Below are positions 51,101-61,925 of a stretch of 64,000 nt of DNA, piece by piece; within the stretch, counting starts at the first letter, position 1, and each line of letters begins with the position of its first letter. The position numbers and the translations under genes are program-made. A model generated the notes under the pieces. The model made no database searches. It saw only the letters and a program-made list of their open reading frames with translations, and was not told where the DNA came from. The DNA comes from Galbula dea (taxonomy: Eukaryota > Chordata > Aves > Piciformes > Galbulidae): NCBI GenBank assembly GCA_013399015.1, contig VWZX01002526.1, positions 1,456,835-1,520,834 on the forward strand. Direction: 5' to 3'.

Positions 51101-54100
51101 CATATCTGACAACACATCCTGTTTCCAGCATTATTTCAAAAATTATCTTTTCACTTTTTCTTGTGCTTTTCTTAGACCTGGTATTGAAAAAGTCCAGAAC
51201 ACAGTTAATATTTGTTTATCAAAAACCATGTGGGAAAATAATTTTTCCTGAGCCCCCATCAAAGCTGGTAAAAATAGTTTCCCTTGAACATAGTTTACTA
51301 CAGAACTTAATCTACAATCTACAGTCTCTTTGTAAGTTTAGTGTAGGAGAGGTGACAGCAAATACATTTGGGGAAGTGTTTACATCATGGTTGGACTGGT
51401 GCAAATGAAAGGAACTTAACACCTAATAATATCCTCTTGGCTCTCTCTTTTTTTTGGGTTAGATGCAGCTCTATTGTGAAAGAGTTTTACTAATTGAGGG
51501 AAAGGAGTGGAACATTACCTTGGCTCTGCCTATTAGCTTTTTAAAGCCAGATTAGGATGCCATATGATGCTTTTCAGTTTTCTGCTAGCTGCAGTGGACA
51601 AACTGTTTAGGTGAATGACATTTAGCTTATGCTGTTTTAATTTACCCAGCCAGTAAATGTCAGTTAATTGAATTCCTAGCATATGCTATTGGTTGTACTT
51701 TGTTGTTGTGTCTCCAAGACTTATTCCTCCAGATGTATGCAAGATGTTAGACTGCAGCCCTCTTAGGAGATTTTAATTGATAGGAAGCTTCTTACTGTTG
51801 CACTACTATTGTAGTATAGGTCAGTAGCCATCAGTACTGGCAAGCAAACCCAATATGCAGTTTACACAGGCTTATTTTGAAGTGTCTCACCTTCTAATGA
51901 ATCAGCACAAAATAGTTGTCTTTTAGTTTTTCTCTTTGTTGCTCAGTAATACAGCCTGTTGCACGGCCTTCTAGAAAACCTGTGCTTTCTAGAGACCCCA
52001 GTGGAACTTTTGTGCAATGAGGCTCTTTTTAAAACACAGAGGTTGTTAGAATGCAATGCAAAAATGAGCTGGGTGCTTTGTGCATCCATTCCTGGGATGT
52101 GATTGTGGTACATTTTGGAGGAAAAGCCTCTTCTGAAAAGCACTTCAGACACCATTGTGCCTCTCCAAAGGGTGCCTGGAGCAAGCTCAAGTGAGAGCTG
52201 TTCTCTTCTCTTCTATAGAACTGTTCCATTCTAGAAGATAGAGATTTGCCACTAACATTCAATTCACTTGACAGCACTTGAGCTGCTATTTAGAGCAGAT
52301 GCACAATATGATAAAGCAATACTAGTCTCTCCTTAATTGCAGTTTTTGAAGTGGTGGCTTGTGTCTCTTTCAGAGAGCACAGACATTGCTTACCAGGCTC
52401 TCACAAAGCAATTTGCAGTATAAGGCCTCATTTGTAACCAGTTCTTCTTTTAATAGAGCCTGTATACTTTTATTGTCTGTCCTCCTTCCATTTTATGTTC
52501 ACACTTTCATATCCTTAGTCTCCACTTACTTGCAACTTTCATTTCAATTACAGTGCAAAACCTGAGGTGGTCATTGTGTCCTACCCTTTGTCATAACCTG
52601 GCCTCTTGCAACAGAAGTCATAGAGAGGGGAACAAGGAGCACAAAAACATCCTAAATAAAAGGTTCACTAAACAGTACTAGCACCATGTCCCAGGAGAAC
52701 AGCTGTGTATAGATCAACTTCTTCAATTCTTGTTCTCTTCACTGTATGCACTCTTCAGATTTCCAACACATCCAAAGCACTGACACTGCTGGTGTTTTCT
52801 GCTCTAAGATTCAGCTGGGTGTGGAACATGTATAAACTTCTTTAGCATTCAGAGGATTTGGTATAAATGAGGATTGAATATGCAGGAATCGTAGCACTCG
52901 AAATATAGATGATTTTTGGTGGCTTAGCCAGTTCATCTTTTTCCACAGTCATTTTCATCTGTTACACTAATGGTTTTGTCAGTCTTGCATGTGTAACTTT
53001 TAAATCTCTCTGATTCAAGTAGTTCATGCTTTTGTCAGTGGTTTGTTTCATGACAGATTCTCTAGCTATATACTAATGCTGCCTTTCTGCTCTGTAGAAA
53101 AACAGCTTTTCATCCCATGCTATCAACAGAAGCTGCCTGATGCTTTTTGCAATGCAAAATACCTTCCTGTTGCTTCATCCTTAAAAGTGTTGCTTACAAA
53201 AATGAACTAGAAAATATGAACGTTTCAGAAAAGCAAAGAGATAGGTGGAGGGGTTAAATTTCACTTTATGCTGGTGTTAGGCACCCCATCAGAAATGCTG
53301 TCAGCAAATGCAGTTACCAGTTATGACAGGTGAAGGATGGCATTTGGGTTGTGGATGCTTTTCTCTCTCACCATAGCTGTCTTTTGTAAAAACAGCCTTC
53401 AGCATTTGAAGGAAAAGATACATGAGAGAAATTAAAGAATAAACAATGCTTGCAAAGGTTTAAGAGATACCTTAAAAATAACATTTTGAAACAATAAATG
53501 TCAGTCTTATGAGAGTAAAAATGAAAAACAATCTCTGTCCCTATGAACCTCCAGACCAACAATGAATCTGTGCTAGAGTTGCAACTGGCATTTTATTCTG
53601 TAAAGGAATGTTTCCAGTAAGTGTGTTGACCACCTTTCTCTTGAAGAGTTTAACCTTGCTCTTAGTAGATTTCCCTTTTTGACTGGCATGCTCATGCTCC
53701 TTCTCTGTTTCCCCTCAGGTCTGGCCATTGGCGATGTCCCGGACAAGCAGCCCATTGGGATAGTTCTCACAGTGCTTGGGGTTGTGGTCTTGGACTTTTG
53801 CGCTGATGCAACAGAAGGGCCAATTCGGGCCTATTTATTGGATGTGGTGGACAGTGAAGAGCAAGACATGGCACTCAACATCCATGCCTTTTCAGCTGGT
53901 ATGGAGTTAGTCAGTGTGGTTTTTGGCAGCTGTCGAGTCTTCCTGATGACCAAGTTGTGACTGACTTGATTTTTGTCTGTATTCACTTCTCGTTTTTTCT
54001 CTTCCCTAGGTCTCGGAGGAGCAATCGGTTATATGTTAGGAGGGCTGGACTGGACACAGACCTTCTTGGGTAGTATTTTTAAATCTCAAGAGCAAGTCCT

Positions 54101-57100
54101 TTTCTTCTTTGCAGCCATTATTTTCTCTGTTTCTGTTGCCCTCCACCTTTTTAGCATTGAAGAAGAGCAATATAACCCTCAGCAGGACAGGATTGATGAC
54201 GAAGGAGACACCCTTTCTAGTGTCAAATTCAGTGGTAGTCTCCCCCCTCTGAATCGATTGAATGTGATTAGTGAGGAAGAGCCTTATGGAGCCTCTATGT
54301 TCCACGACGAGGTCCAGTCAGAGCACGATCTCAATATGGAGTTCCTTGAGGTGAACATTGTAAGAAGCAAAAGCGACTCGGTTCTGCACATGCCTGATGC
54401 TACCTTGGAAATCGAATCAGAGCTGCTTTTTCTGCACGACATCGAACCCTCTATATTTCAGGACGCTTCATATCCAAACACCCCCCACAACAAAAGCCAA
54501 GAGATCATGAAATCCAAACTCAACCACATGTCCCCTTCCCTCAGGGACAATGAGAAAGAGGAGGAAACGTTGCTTGATAATCACATAAGTGAAAATAAAG
54601 TCCCCAACATGAATGGCTCCCTACCAAAAGAGTTCCTCAACGGACACGCCAGAATAGGCATGAAGCAGTCTAGTACTTCAAACTCCATGCGACGGCGGAG
54701 GCACATGTTCTACCGCCAGCCGTCCTACACCTTCTCGTACTACGGCAAAATAGGCTCTCACCGCTACCGCTTTCGGCGGGCCAACGCCATCGTCTTGATC
54801 AAGTCCTCGCGCAGCATGAACGACATCTACGACATGCAGAAGCGGCAGAGACAGAGGTACAGACACCGGAATCAGAGCGGCACGACGAACTCGAGCGGAG
54901 ACACGGAGAGCGAAGAGGGGGAAACGGAAACCACTGTCAGGCTCTTGTGGTTGTCGATGCTCAAGATGCCAAAGGAGCTGCTGAGGCTGTGCGTCTGTCA
55001 CCTCTTAACGTGGTTCTCAATCATTGCTGAAGCTGTGTTCTATACAGACTTCATGGGACAGGTCATCTTTCAGGGCGATCCAAAGGTAAGAGAACGGTGT
55101 CTGTTGGCAGAGCTGCTTAGAGTTACTCGTTTCTGAAATGTCCTCGTTACAAGAGAACGGCTTTGTGTTTGTGGTTGTTGCAGGCCCCTTCTAACTCGAC
55201 TGAGTTACATGCCTACAATGCTGGAGTTCAGATGGGATGCTGGGGACTGGTAATTTATGCTGCTACTGCTGCTGTTTGTTCAGGTAAGAGACTGCACAAT
55301 CGGACAGTAGAATGCAACTCGAATATGTATTTGCAAGGTAAAAAGAGTTTTGGTTCACCTGGTATCTTCCTCCTTGTTTGGGGTGAAGGGTATTTTGGAA
55401 AAGCATTTCATGTGGTCATAAGGAGAGAGGCTTCCTTAAGAATCAGTATGAAAAAATACTTCCAAATGTAGAGGTGGAAGTATGAACAGATGGGTTAAAT
55501 GGCATAAAAATGAAAGGATATTGAATGGTATTTAGCTAGTCATCAGGAAGCTAAAGATATGCTTCTTAGAAGATTCAAGCATATGTAGGAGGGTTTTTGG
55601 AAAGACTTTTTAAAACCAGAGTTATAGATGTGTATTTCTGAAAGTCTTTCCTGTTCTGTAATAACAGATAAACCAGCTACAGACAGTTTAGACTTGGAGT
55701 ACAGACTCTGAAACTGAGAGCTTTTGCCAAGACAAATTCTGCCTTTTGCAGCACGTGTGCAGGCAGGCCCACCTGCACAGATCAGTATGGTGGCACTACC
55801 TCTTTGTTGAGACATGTCAAACTGAAGTTGAGGTGGGAGCTTGTTTCTGAACACAACTGAAATGTGACTATAAACACCAGTTATCTGATCCCTTTGTTTA
55901 GCAAATGTGCTTGTCTTAGAAGCAGAATCTCCTCTGTGCTCAGAGTGTACCTGCACTGAGAAAGTTAATAAATAGGTAAAAGCAATGAATGGACTGAGAG
56001 GACCATGATACATTTTTGAGTTTCAGAGTGTTTTGTTCTCCCTCAGACTTGTAGCATGGCTTAGGCAAGTCTTCTTGCTCATCTGTATCCCAGTTTCTGA
56101 AGTAGCAGTACCTCCTTTTCCCAACAAAAGCTGAGCTGTGCTGCTAAGACAAGCCAAACGCTGAGGATCCAGGTCCTAAACAGGTTATCAAGCTGTCATG
56201 GCCACATCAATACCATAAAACTTTGCCAAGTCAACAGATACTTATGTTTTATTCTTCATCTCCTCAGCCTTGTTGCAGAAATACTTGGACAACTATGACC
56301 TCAGTATCAAAGTGATCTACATCCTGGGCACGCTGGGTTTTTTCCTGGGCACTGCAGTGATGGCCATATTCCCCAACGTCTATGTCACCATGATAATGAT
56401 CAGCACTATGGGAATAGTCTCTATGAGTATCTCCTACTGCCCCTATGCACTTCTGGGACAATACCATGACATTAAAGAGGTACCTGGAGTATTTTGAGTA
56501 TTTTAATCAGGGCAGAACATTCATGTTTCTCTGAAAATAACAGTAGCAAAAAGGATTTATTAAATCCCATTATCTGAGATACCTCCTTTGCTGGGATGTC
56601 TGCCAAAGCACAGATTCATCCCTGATATTAAATAGCAAGAGTTGTTACTTAATCAGATGGTATTATCATCAGGTTGGCTCAGTGGGGTCATGATTACTTT
56701 ACCCTGTACTGAGATATAAAAGGTTATGGGTGCAGATGAAATAATTATTGGAGTATTTATAATATACAGAGCTTTCACTGCTGATTTTGATGTGTTATGT
56801 TAGCATTACTCAGGTTCTTCACAGGCTTAGATATTGAAGTTAGTCTGGAAATGCAGATGTGTCTGGGGGGACATAAGGCAAACTTGATTCTGCCAGAAAC
56901 AAGGACAAATTTACTTTCCACTTTGTAGCACTGTTCCACTTTGATTACTAATTGCAGGAGGATCATTTCTTTTTAACACATTTCTGCATTGGGACTGGGA
57001 GGGGGATTCCTTTTAATAATAATAAAAATAATTTCCACCAACTCTTTCCTCTAAGGTTTTTTTGTTTTACAAAAACTAAACTTGGAGCCAATTCACCCTA

Positions 57101-57735
57101 GGAATGCCCCAGTAAATACCTGCCTTTTGGTGTAAGATGAAAAGGCTGCTGATGAGCAGTGGTTGGCCATTGGACTTGATGATCTTAAAGGTCTTTTCCA
57201 ACCTAAATGATTCTATGAGAAGCAGATCAAAAAGGCTGTTCCTGTGAACTTCTTTAGCCTGTGTGATACACAAGGATGGTGTCCAGTTGACCACGTGGCT
57301 GAGAAGTTCAAGTTTAAGTGTTTTACTTAATTCTTTGTTCTACCTCCTAAGACATTTCTTGTCTTTTTCCAGTACATTCACCATAGCCCTGGGAACTCCA
57401 AGCGAGGATTTGGCATAGACTGCGCTATTCTGTCCTGTCAGGTTTACATCTCCCAGATCCTCGTGGCCTCCGCGCTTGGGGGCGTGGTGGATGCCGTTGG
57501 CACAGTCAGAGTCATTCCCATCGTGGCTTCAGTGGGATCCTTCCTGGGTTTTTTGACAGCTACCTTCTTGGTGATTTACCCCGAAGTCAATGAAGAGCCA
57601 AAGGAAGAACAGAAAGGACTAGGACCTCCAGAGACCACCGAGGGCAACGGCACGAGCGCAGAGAAGCCGACTGTGCTGAAGCTGACGCGCAAAGGAGCTG
57701 CCGCGTTGGAGCTGGAGGGCGAGTCAGCCGTGTGA
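26955..57735 (+). CDS. SLC45A4: SLC45A4, solute carrier family 45 member 4 (spliced, 7 coding exons)
   Basis: The CDS joins 26955-27198, 50539-50727, 53719-53898, 54010-55085, 55184-55283, 56268-56479 and 57373-57735, giving 787 residues. I recognise it by close similarity to mammalian SLC45A4 along its length. It is a 12-TM sugar/H+ symporter-type member of the major facilitator superfamily; SLC45A4 has also been reported as a polyamine transporter. Visible parts are a cytosolic N-terminus (1-50), TM1-6 (about 52-253) with the family motif WGRRRPF at 117-123, a long hydrophilic loop (254-510) with RRRR at 432-435 and an acidic run near 499-511, TM7-12 (about 526-737), and a polar tail ending ESAV. 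N567-S-T is a sequon in the predicted outer loop between TM7 and TM8. All introns are GT-AG and the joined frame has no stop. The start is uncertain among Met1, Met3 and Met5; Met5 (26967) has the best Kozak context. Confidence 0.96.
28336..28410 (+). mobile_element. short CR1 LINE 3' tail
   Basis: The segment contains GGTTGGGCTTTGATCTTGG, AGGTCTCTTCCAACCTTGAT and AATTCTGTGATTCTGTA, the last 75 bp or so of a CR1 element. No coding sequence remains. Confidence 0.8.
29868..29887. repeat. perfect inverted repeat, 8-bp arms
   Basis: AAAAGCTT, four-base loop, AAGCTTTT in intron 2. A small hairpin is possible. Chance occurrence is likely at this length in 64 kb of AT-rich DNA. Confidence 0.6.
42180..42680 (-). 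mobile_element. CR1 LINE fragment with internally deleted ORF2 C-terminus
   Basis: This is the largest CR1 remnant here. On the - strand, 42633 to 42256 encodes blocks I recognise from the CR1 reverse transcriptase ORF: FNKAKCQVLSLSHNNPMQHY, RLGAEWLESCPEKDLGLLID, then abruptly GRFRLDTNKNFFTKRVFKHQ. The family normally has a long segment between the DSQLNM block and the GRFRLD block, so the copy has an internal deletion near 42405-42415. The deletion happens to keep the frame open. The extreme 3' end is at the low-coordinate side (ATCATAGACTTT). The copy is truncated and surely inactive. Confidence 0.9.
48211..48575 (-). mobile_element. CR1 LINE 3' fragment
   Basis: An inverted CR1 tail. It starts on the + strand with TAGGTTGGAAAATACCTCTA and CACCCTGTCCACCAAAC, and ends near CCCAGTTCCCTCAGCTGCTC. 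The - strand still encodes GNGFKLHQGRLSLDIRKK (within 48277-48468), a damaged version of the CR1 ORF2 C-terminus. It lies in intron 2 about 2 kb upstream of coding exon 2. Confidence 0.9.
48780..48831 (-). mobile_element. short CR1 LINE 3' tail
   Basis: The segment starts with a duplicated AATCACAG octamer and continues GTTAGGAGTTGGAAGGGACC, the complement of a CR1 terminus. It is only about 50 bp long and sits 200 bp from the larger CR1 copy in the same orientation. Confidence 0.85.
50539..50727 (+). CDS. SLC45A4: SLC45A4 coding exon 2 (residues 82-145)
   Basis: Acceptor TTTGTTTTAG; donor GTAAAT at 50728; phase 1 at both ends (189 bp). It encodes TM2 (around FLSPILGLIFTPLIG) and TM3. Between them is the loop SDRCTLSWGRRRPF, which carries the RRR-containing motif shared by SLC45 proteins and plant sucrose carriers. 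The CCGCCGGCGG stretch is noticeably more CpG-rich than the flanking introns. Confidence 0.96.
50728..53718 (+). other. SLC45A4: intron 3, about 3.0 kb
   Basis: Donor GTAAAT, acceptor TTTCCCCTCAG. AT-rich sequence without recognisable repeats or exons. A 113-codon + strand open frame at 51067-51408 has no recognised similarity. Confidence 0.85.
53719..53898 (+). CDS. SLC45A4: SLC45A4 coding exon 3 (residues 145-205)
   Basis: 180 bp, phase 1 at both ends. Encodes GLAIGDVPDKQPIGIVLTVL, TM4, the conserved DATEGPIRAYLLDVV loop and the start of TM5 (ALNIHAFSAG). The downstream donor, GTATGG at 53899, is weaker than the others in the gene. The short intron behind it (111 bp) carries in-frame stops soon after. 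Confidence 0.96.
54010..55085 (+). CDS. SLC45A4: SLC45A4 coding exon 4 (residues 205-563)
   Basis: At 1076 bp this is the largest exon. It finishes TM5, then encodes TM6 (about 233-253), the whole hydrophilic loop (254-510) and TM7 (about 526-558). The loop contains the conserved ELLFLHDIEPSIFQDASYP block (342-359), basic RRRR at 432-435, possible basophilic kinase sites (RSKS at 323, RQPS at 440) and an acidic serine-rich run ending SGDTESEEGE. It ends in phase 0 at GGC GAT CCA AAG before donor GTAAGA. From about 54680 to 54930 the exon becomes CpG-rich. Confidence 0.97.
55184..55283 (+). CDS. SLC45A4: SLC45A4 coding exon 5 (residues 564-597 part)
   Basis: 100 bp, acceptor TTGTTGCAG, donor GTAAGA at 55284, ending in phase 1. 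Encodes the outer loop with the N-glycosylation sequon N567-S-T and TM8 (around GCWGLVIYAATAAVCS). It follows a 98-bp intron. Confidence 0.95.
55284..56267 (+). other. SLC45A4: intron 6, about 1.0 kb
   Basis: Donor GTAAGA and acceptor CATCTCCTCAG. No repeat or coding exon seen. A 156-codon open frame on the - strand (55543-56013) has no recognised similarity. Confidence 0.85.
56268..56479 (+). CDS. SLC45A4: SLC45A4 coding exon 6 (residues 597-667)
   Basis: 212 bp, completing Ala597 and ending in phase 0 at GAG. Encodes ALLQKYLDNYDLS, TM9 (about 606-628) and TM10 with GIVSMSISYCPYALLGQYHD. The donor GTACCT is weak. Reading through it adds only VPGVF before a stop, which would remove TM11-12. 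Confidence 0.95.
56480..57372 (+). other. SLC45A4: intron 7, about 0.9 kb
   Basis: Weak donor GTACCT, good acceptor GTCTTTTTCCAG. It contains a short CR1 tail at 57154-57219 and no coding exon. Confidence 0.85.
57154..57219 (+). mobile_element. short CR1 LINE 3' tail
   Basis: GCAGTGGTTGGCCATTGGAC, TTGATGATCTTAAAGGTC and TTCCAACCTAAATGATTCTA mark the last 65 bp of a CR1 element in the final intron, about 150 bp upstream of the last coding exon. Confidence 0.82.
57373..57735 (+). CDS. SLC45A4: SLC45A4 coding exon 7 (residues 668-787, stop)
   Basis: Encodes YIHHSPGNSKRGFGIDCAIL, TM11 (about 680-705), TM12 (about 712-736, ending FLVIYP) and the cytosolic tail. The tail has an acidic, lysine-rich start, then EKPTVLKLTRK, and ends ESAV before TGA. 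ESAV fits a class I PDZ ligand (S/T at -2, hydrophobic at 0). The exon is more CpG-rich than the flanking intron. Confidence 0.96.
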   Translation, partial: YIHHSPGNSKRGFGIDCAILSCQVYISQILVASALGGVVDAVGTVRVIPIVASVGSFLGFLTATFLVIYPEVNEEPKEEQKGLGPPETTEGNGTSAEKPTVLKLTRKGAAALELEGESAV

Positions 57736-59348
57736 GGCCACTGCTGCTTCTTCACCCACATTCCAGGCAGTGCAGGTGCAGGATCAAGAACTTTTCTTTT
57801 GTTTTTCCAGGAAAACAAATTAGGATCTTCACAACTTGTAGCTAAAATTGCAGAAGAAAAGGCAGTTTCGTGCAGAAGTGTAACTGAAAATCTGTAGTCC
57901 CAAATATATAGGTTTGAAGAGGTAGCTCTGATGCTAGTTGCTTTCTCTACAACTTAGAAATGTCATTTCTCAACACTTTTTATTAAAAATACATTTAGAT
58001 TTCAAGTAAGTTTTATTAATCTGCATGAGACTCACAGTGTATACAATTAGCAGTTAGAAAAACATTAAGTTTTGGGCTGTTTTTATACTAACTGAGAATG
58101 GAAGCTATCTTGACTTATGGTCTCTTGCTGTATTTTGTCTGAACATTTCAGATTTCACTAGTCTAATAGCTGAATCAAACACTTAGATCTCTTGGTCAGG
58201 TTTTTTTCCCCTAAGCATGGTATTGTTGGTCTGACAGCTACAGTTCTTTAATGTTCATTTTAGACTTCATCTTTTCCTTAGTGCAATTACCACAGAATAC
58301 TTTTATTTGCAATTACTTTCCAGAAAAAAACAAAAGCATTTATTGCTGTGAATCCTTGTAGTCAAACTGTTCAACAACTACTCCCAAGTCTGCTGCATGT
58401 CAGGAGAGGGTGAGATTGGGTGCATGATGTGAACTGTAAACGGAAGGAGCAGCAACTGGGAGAGGTAACCAGCACTGGCAGGACTTTATCCCAAGTGCTG
58501 AATTCTATGAATGTCATTGGAATATGCTGTGACAATTCTTAGCTGGGAGATTTGCATGCTGGTCAACTTGGTGGGTTTTGTGGCATTTAAACCTGATCAT
58601 CTCTGGATGAAGCTGCCAGGGAGGGAGGGAGTCTCTGGGGTCAGCTTCATGGGAGAGGTTGTGCAGATTCTCTCTGATGGGAAAAGAAAGTCGTTGATTA
58701 ATTGCACTTTTTATGATCCTTAAACCTCCTGGCTGGGAACTCAGCAGCCAGGTAAAGGCACAGTGTCAGTACAACAAGGTAAACCCAAGGCCTACCTCTG
58801 TCACTTTATGGCATAGTCTGGGTGTATACAAATCTATCAGAAAGAGTTTTTAGGCCTTAAAATTCAATCCATTAGCAATGTGTTGCTGTTCCAGTCCCTG
58901 TGTTGGAGGAATTGTAGGCTGGAGCTCTTCTGAGCTGCTATACCAGTGTCATCAGCACAACCTCCATACCCCCTTCCTTGATTCAGGACATAGCTGCAGT
59001 GCAAAGACATTTTTCTGTGAAGAGCTTGAAAGAGTTGTGCTAACCTGCTTTAAAATAGTGTTTGGATCACTCACTAGCAGTGTGCCCCAACCCATGGGCA
59101 GCCAAAGCTAAGATCCAGCAGCCATTTCAAGCAACTTTAGAAACAGAACTTCTGTTTGTTGTCTTAGAAGAAGTGTTTGTGATGCTATTTACTCATTTTT
59201 GCATGGACCTCCAGGCTGCAGTCAATCTGTGTGCTAAAGAGACAAATCACAGCTCGCTGTAAGATTTCTGCTGCCTCAGACTTCTCACACTACACTACTT
59301 TAAAATGCATGTGTAAATCATGCTGCAATATAGTCATTCAAAAGAAGA

Positions 59349-59368
59349 ATATATATATATATATATAT
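59349..59368. repeat. TA dinucleotide microsatellite
   Basis: About ten TA units lie in the putative 3' UTR. In RNA this would be a self-complementary UA run, likely length-variable. Confidence 0.9.
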
Positions 59369-61919
59369 TTCCAAGTGAAAAGTAGTCTTTCATAAATTAC
59401 TTGAATTGTCAGTGTGTTTAAGAAATGTATGTTTTGGTATAGTTGAAGTTACCATGCAGTCTTGGCCAGCATTGCTGACAAAGTCCTGGTGGCATATGTG
59501 GGTTTCCTACCTGAAGGCTTTCAGTTGGTGCCAGTGTCCTATGCTATCAAAGGTGACAGTGTTGCTTTTAGGCTGGTGAAATTGCCAAGCACTAAAGTAC
59601 AGGACTTCAGGGGTTTTTTCTTTTCCCAAGTGTCTTGAGAAAGTCTTTTTTTTGTTTTTCCTTTAAGGTGAAGATTTTTTTTTTCTCTAGAACACGTACT
59701 GTGAACTGTGTTCAGACAGGGGAATGATACTACTGAAGAATAGGAGACCTTCTTGAAGAAATCAGTTGTGAGAAATACTTTAACTGAACTTCTGCCTTGA
59801 ATTTTATCATCTCAGTTCTGTTGAATATATTCTGATGATGCTCCTATATAGCAGAGATAAGCTGTATTTCACCCTAGAACTGGCATTCATGTAAAATACA
59901 CACCCAGTTAGACATTTTTAAAGTGGCGTCAATATTTTACTTATAAAGCTCCTTGAAGATTCTGCTTTTGGTTAAATGCAGTCAAGTACTCCTCATTTTA
60001 ATCTCTATTTCTGGAAAGGTTCTTCTACAGTTTAAAAATCTGCATCTTGTGGCCAGTGCCAGTGGTAATTCCCTTGTCCCCATGAGCTTCGGGGATCAGT
60101 GTGGTTTCAAATCACCATTGCTCCACATTGCACCTTTGTAAGCTGAGATTTCTCTCACAGCAACGTTGAGCTGACCAAGGTCTAGCAGCAAAGAGGGAGG
60201 AGAAGCTGAAGCTCCCTCTCCCTTCACAGCCAGCAGAGGGAATGTGAAACCCTTCTGAGGGTTGAACTCACATTTATTTAGCTTTCTCAGTCAGGGAGAG
60301 GATGAGGAGGGAGGAAGGACGTTTTGAACCCAGAGGGTTTCAATCAAAGGCAGCCCAGCTCCAGTTTTGTCCCAGCCAACATTTGGTGTTACCTCATTTC
60401 TACAAGCTGGCTGTTAAAGCCCATATTTGGAGTTGTTTAATTACTGATCATAAGAGATGAATATGCACACTGCCTTGTAGCAGGAAGCTCTATTTCACTC
60501 CCCTGTAAAGCTGAAGGAAATCATTATCCATTGTAAATGTGCTGAAGTATTTGTAGTCTTGCCAGAAGAATTAACTTGAGGGAGCCCCTGCCAAAGTATC
60601 TCCTCCTGTACCTTGGCCAGCCTGGGGAACCACCACGCTGGCTTCCACTGTGCTTGCTGGTGAGGGCTCCTGACACTTGTCATAGTAGTGCTTTTGCTTG
60701 AGTGGGAGAGAGTGTTCTTTCTACTCCTGGCACTTCTCAGAGTCGTGTGGGCAATGATTTCTTTCTTCATGTGTCCTTTACTTACCTTTTGATACGTTGG
60801 GGTTTTTTTAAATCATAATTAAATGGTAAAGTTTTTGTGTTTATTGCAGAAGTTGTGGGAACAGAAAGTTGAAGCAGCTTTATTTTATTCCTGATGACAA
60901 TAAGCATCATTGTTTTTGCTGGTGTTACTGTATAGCCAAACTGATCTTGCCTGCTCCATTTCTTTGGACCTTTACTGCAGTAGGCTTCAGGTTTAGTGCT
61001 TTCCTGCTGTGTTGCTCTATACTGTAAAGAGTTTTAATTTAATATTCTGCTACAGTCCTTCTGGTGACATGTAACACCTCAGCCATGAGGCACTGTTAGT
61101 GCTCAGATTCTCGAGTGCTGTAGTTGAGCTGCTGGTCTAGAAATGCTTCAGATGAGAGCAGAGAAACTCAAACTTTAACTGCTCGGAAAGGCGTAGCCTG
61201 GACTTTGCACTGTTGGGTTATTGCAAGAGTCCTGCTGGATCTGCACTGTTCATGGATGGCAGTTTCAGGCTCCAGAAGCAATAATTTCTTAGGAATGTCT
61301 CTCTTCCTGCTCGTTAGGAGAACTTTCACAGAGATTTATTACCTAAATAGCCTTTTAATAACACGAATCTGGCCGTTTGCTAGCGCTGGCGGTACGCAGT
61401 TATGGCATGATGTGAGTTGTTCATCATCAGAAGGGAGGAAGCTAGTAAATCCAACAGAAGGTAGTGCTCCTTGAAACACACAATGTTCACTTGGAGCCCC
61501 TTTCACTTGGAGCCTTTGCTAGCCTATGAAATATTCCCAGTGTGGCAGGCTGAAAAAGCTGGCAGCTGCAAATTTAGCCTCCCAGTATTTTTGGCCAGGG
61601 CTGATGCTGGCATGTGGACCCCATGATGAAACAGGCTTGCATAAGGTTTTCCACAGAGGCATGAAAGCAAGGGCTGAGCTTTCTGATCTGAATCCTCCCA
61701 GCATTTGGAATGACAGTGATGACAGCAGCGATTATTGCCAGGTACCTCATTAAAACCTCAGTTCCATCATTAGAAACTCATCCGCCTGCCTTCGGTTTGT
61801 GGGGAGCTTGGCCTCCCTCTGATGTCCACCGTTAAAGGCAGGATTTTCAGGGCTACCAGTGGGGTCTTGCAGCCATGTGTGGCATTAAGGCCACCCTGTG
61901 AGTTGAGGTCACATTTACA

Positions 61920-61925
61920 AATAAA
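61920..61925 (+). terminator. SLC45A4: candidate internal poly(A) signal AATAAA
   Basis: A canonical hexamer followed within 30 bases by the T/GT-containing AGAGTTTGTTCCTGGG. It is a plausible alternative polyadenylation site about 4.2 kb after the stop codon. Confidence 0.35.

Noticed and set aside
53679..53960. Open frame extending exon 3 on both sides as a separate small gene
   Set aside because: Only 53719-53898 matches SLC45A4. The extensions lie in introns beyond clear AG and GT boundaries.
54678..55001. - strand open frame of 107 codons opposite exon 4
   Set aside because: Shadow of the CpG-rich coding strand of SLC45A4.
55543..56013. - strand open frame of 156 codons in intron 6
   Set aside because: No recognised domain and no promoter or splice signals; likely chance.
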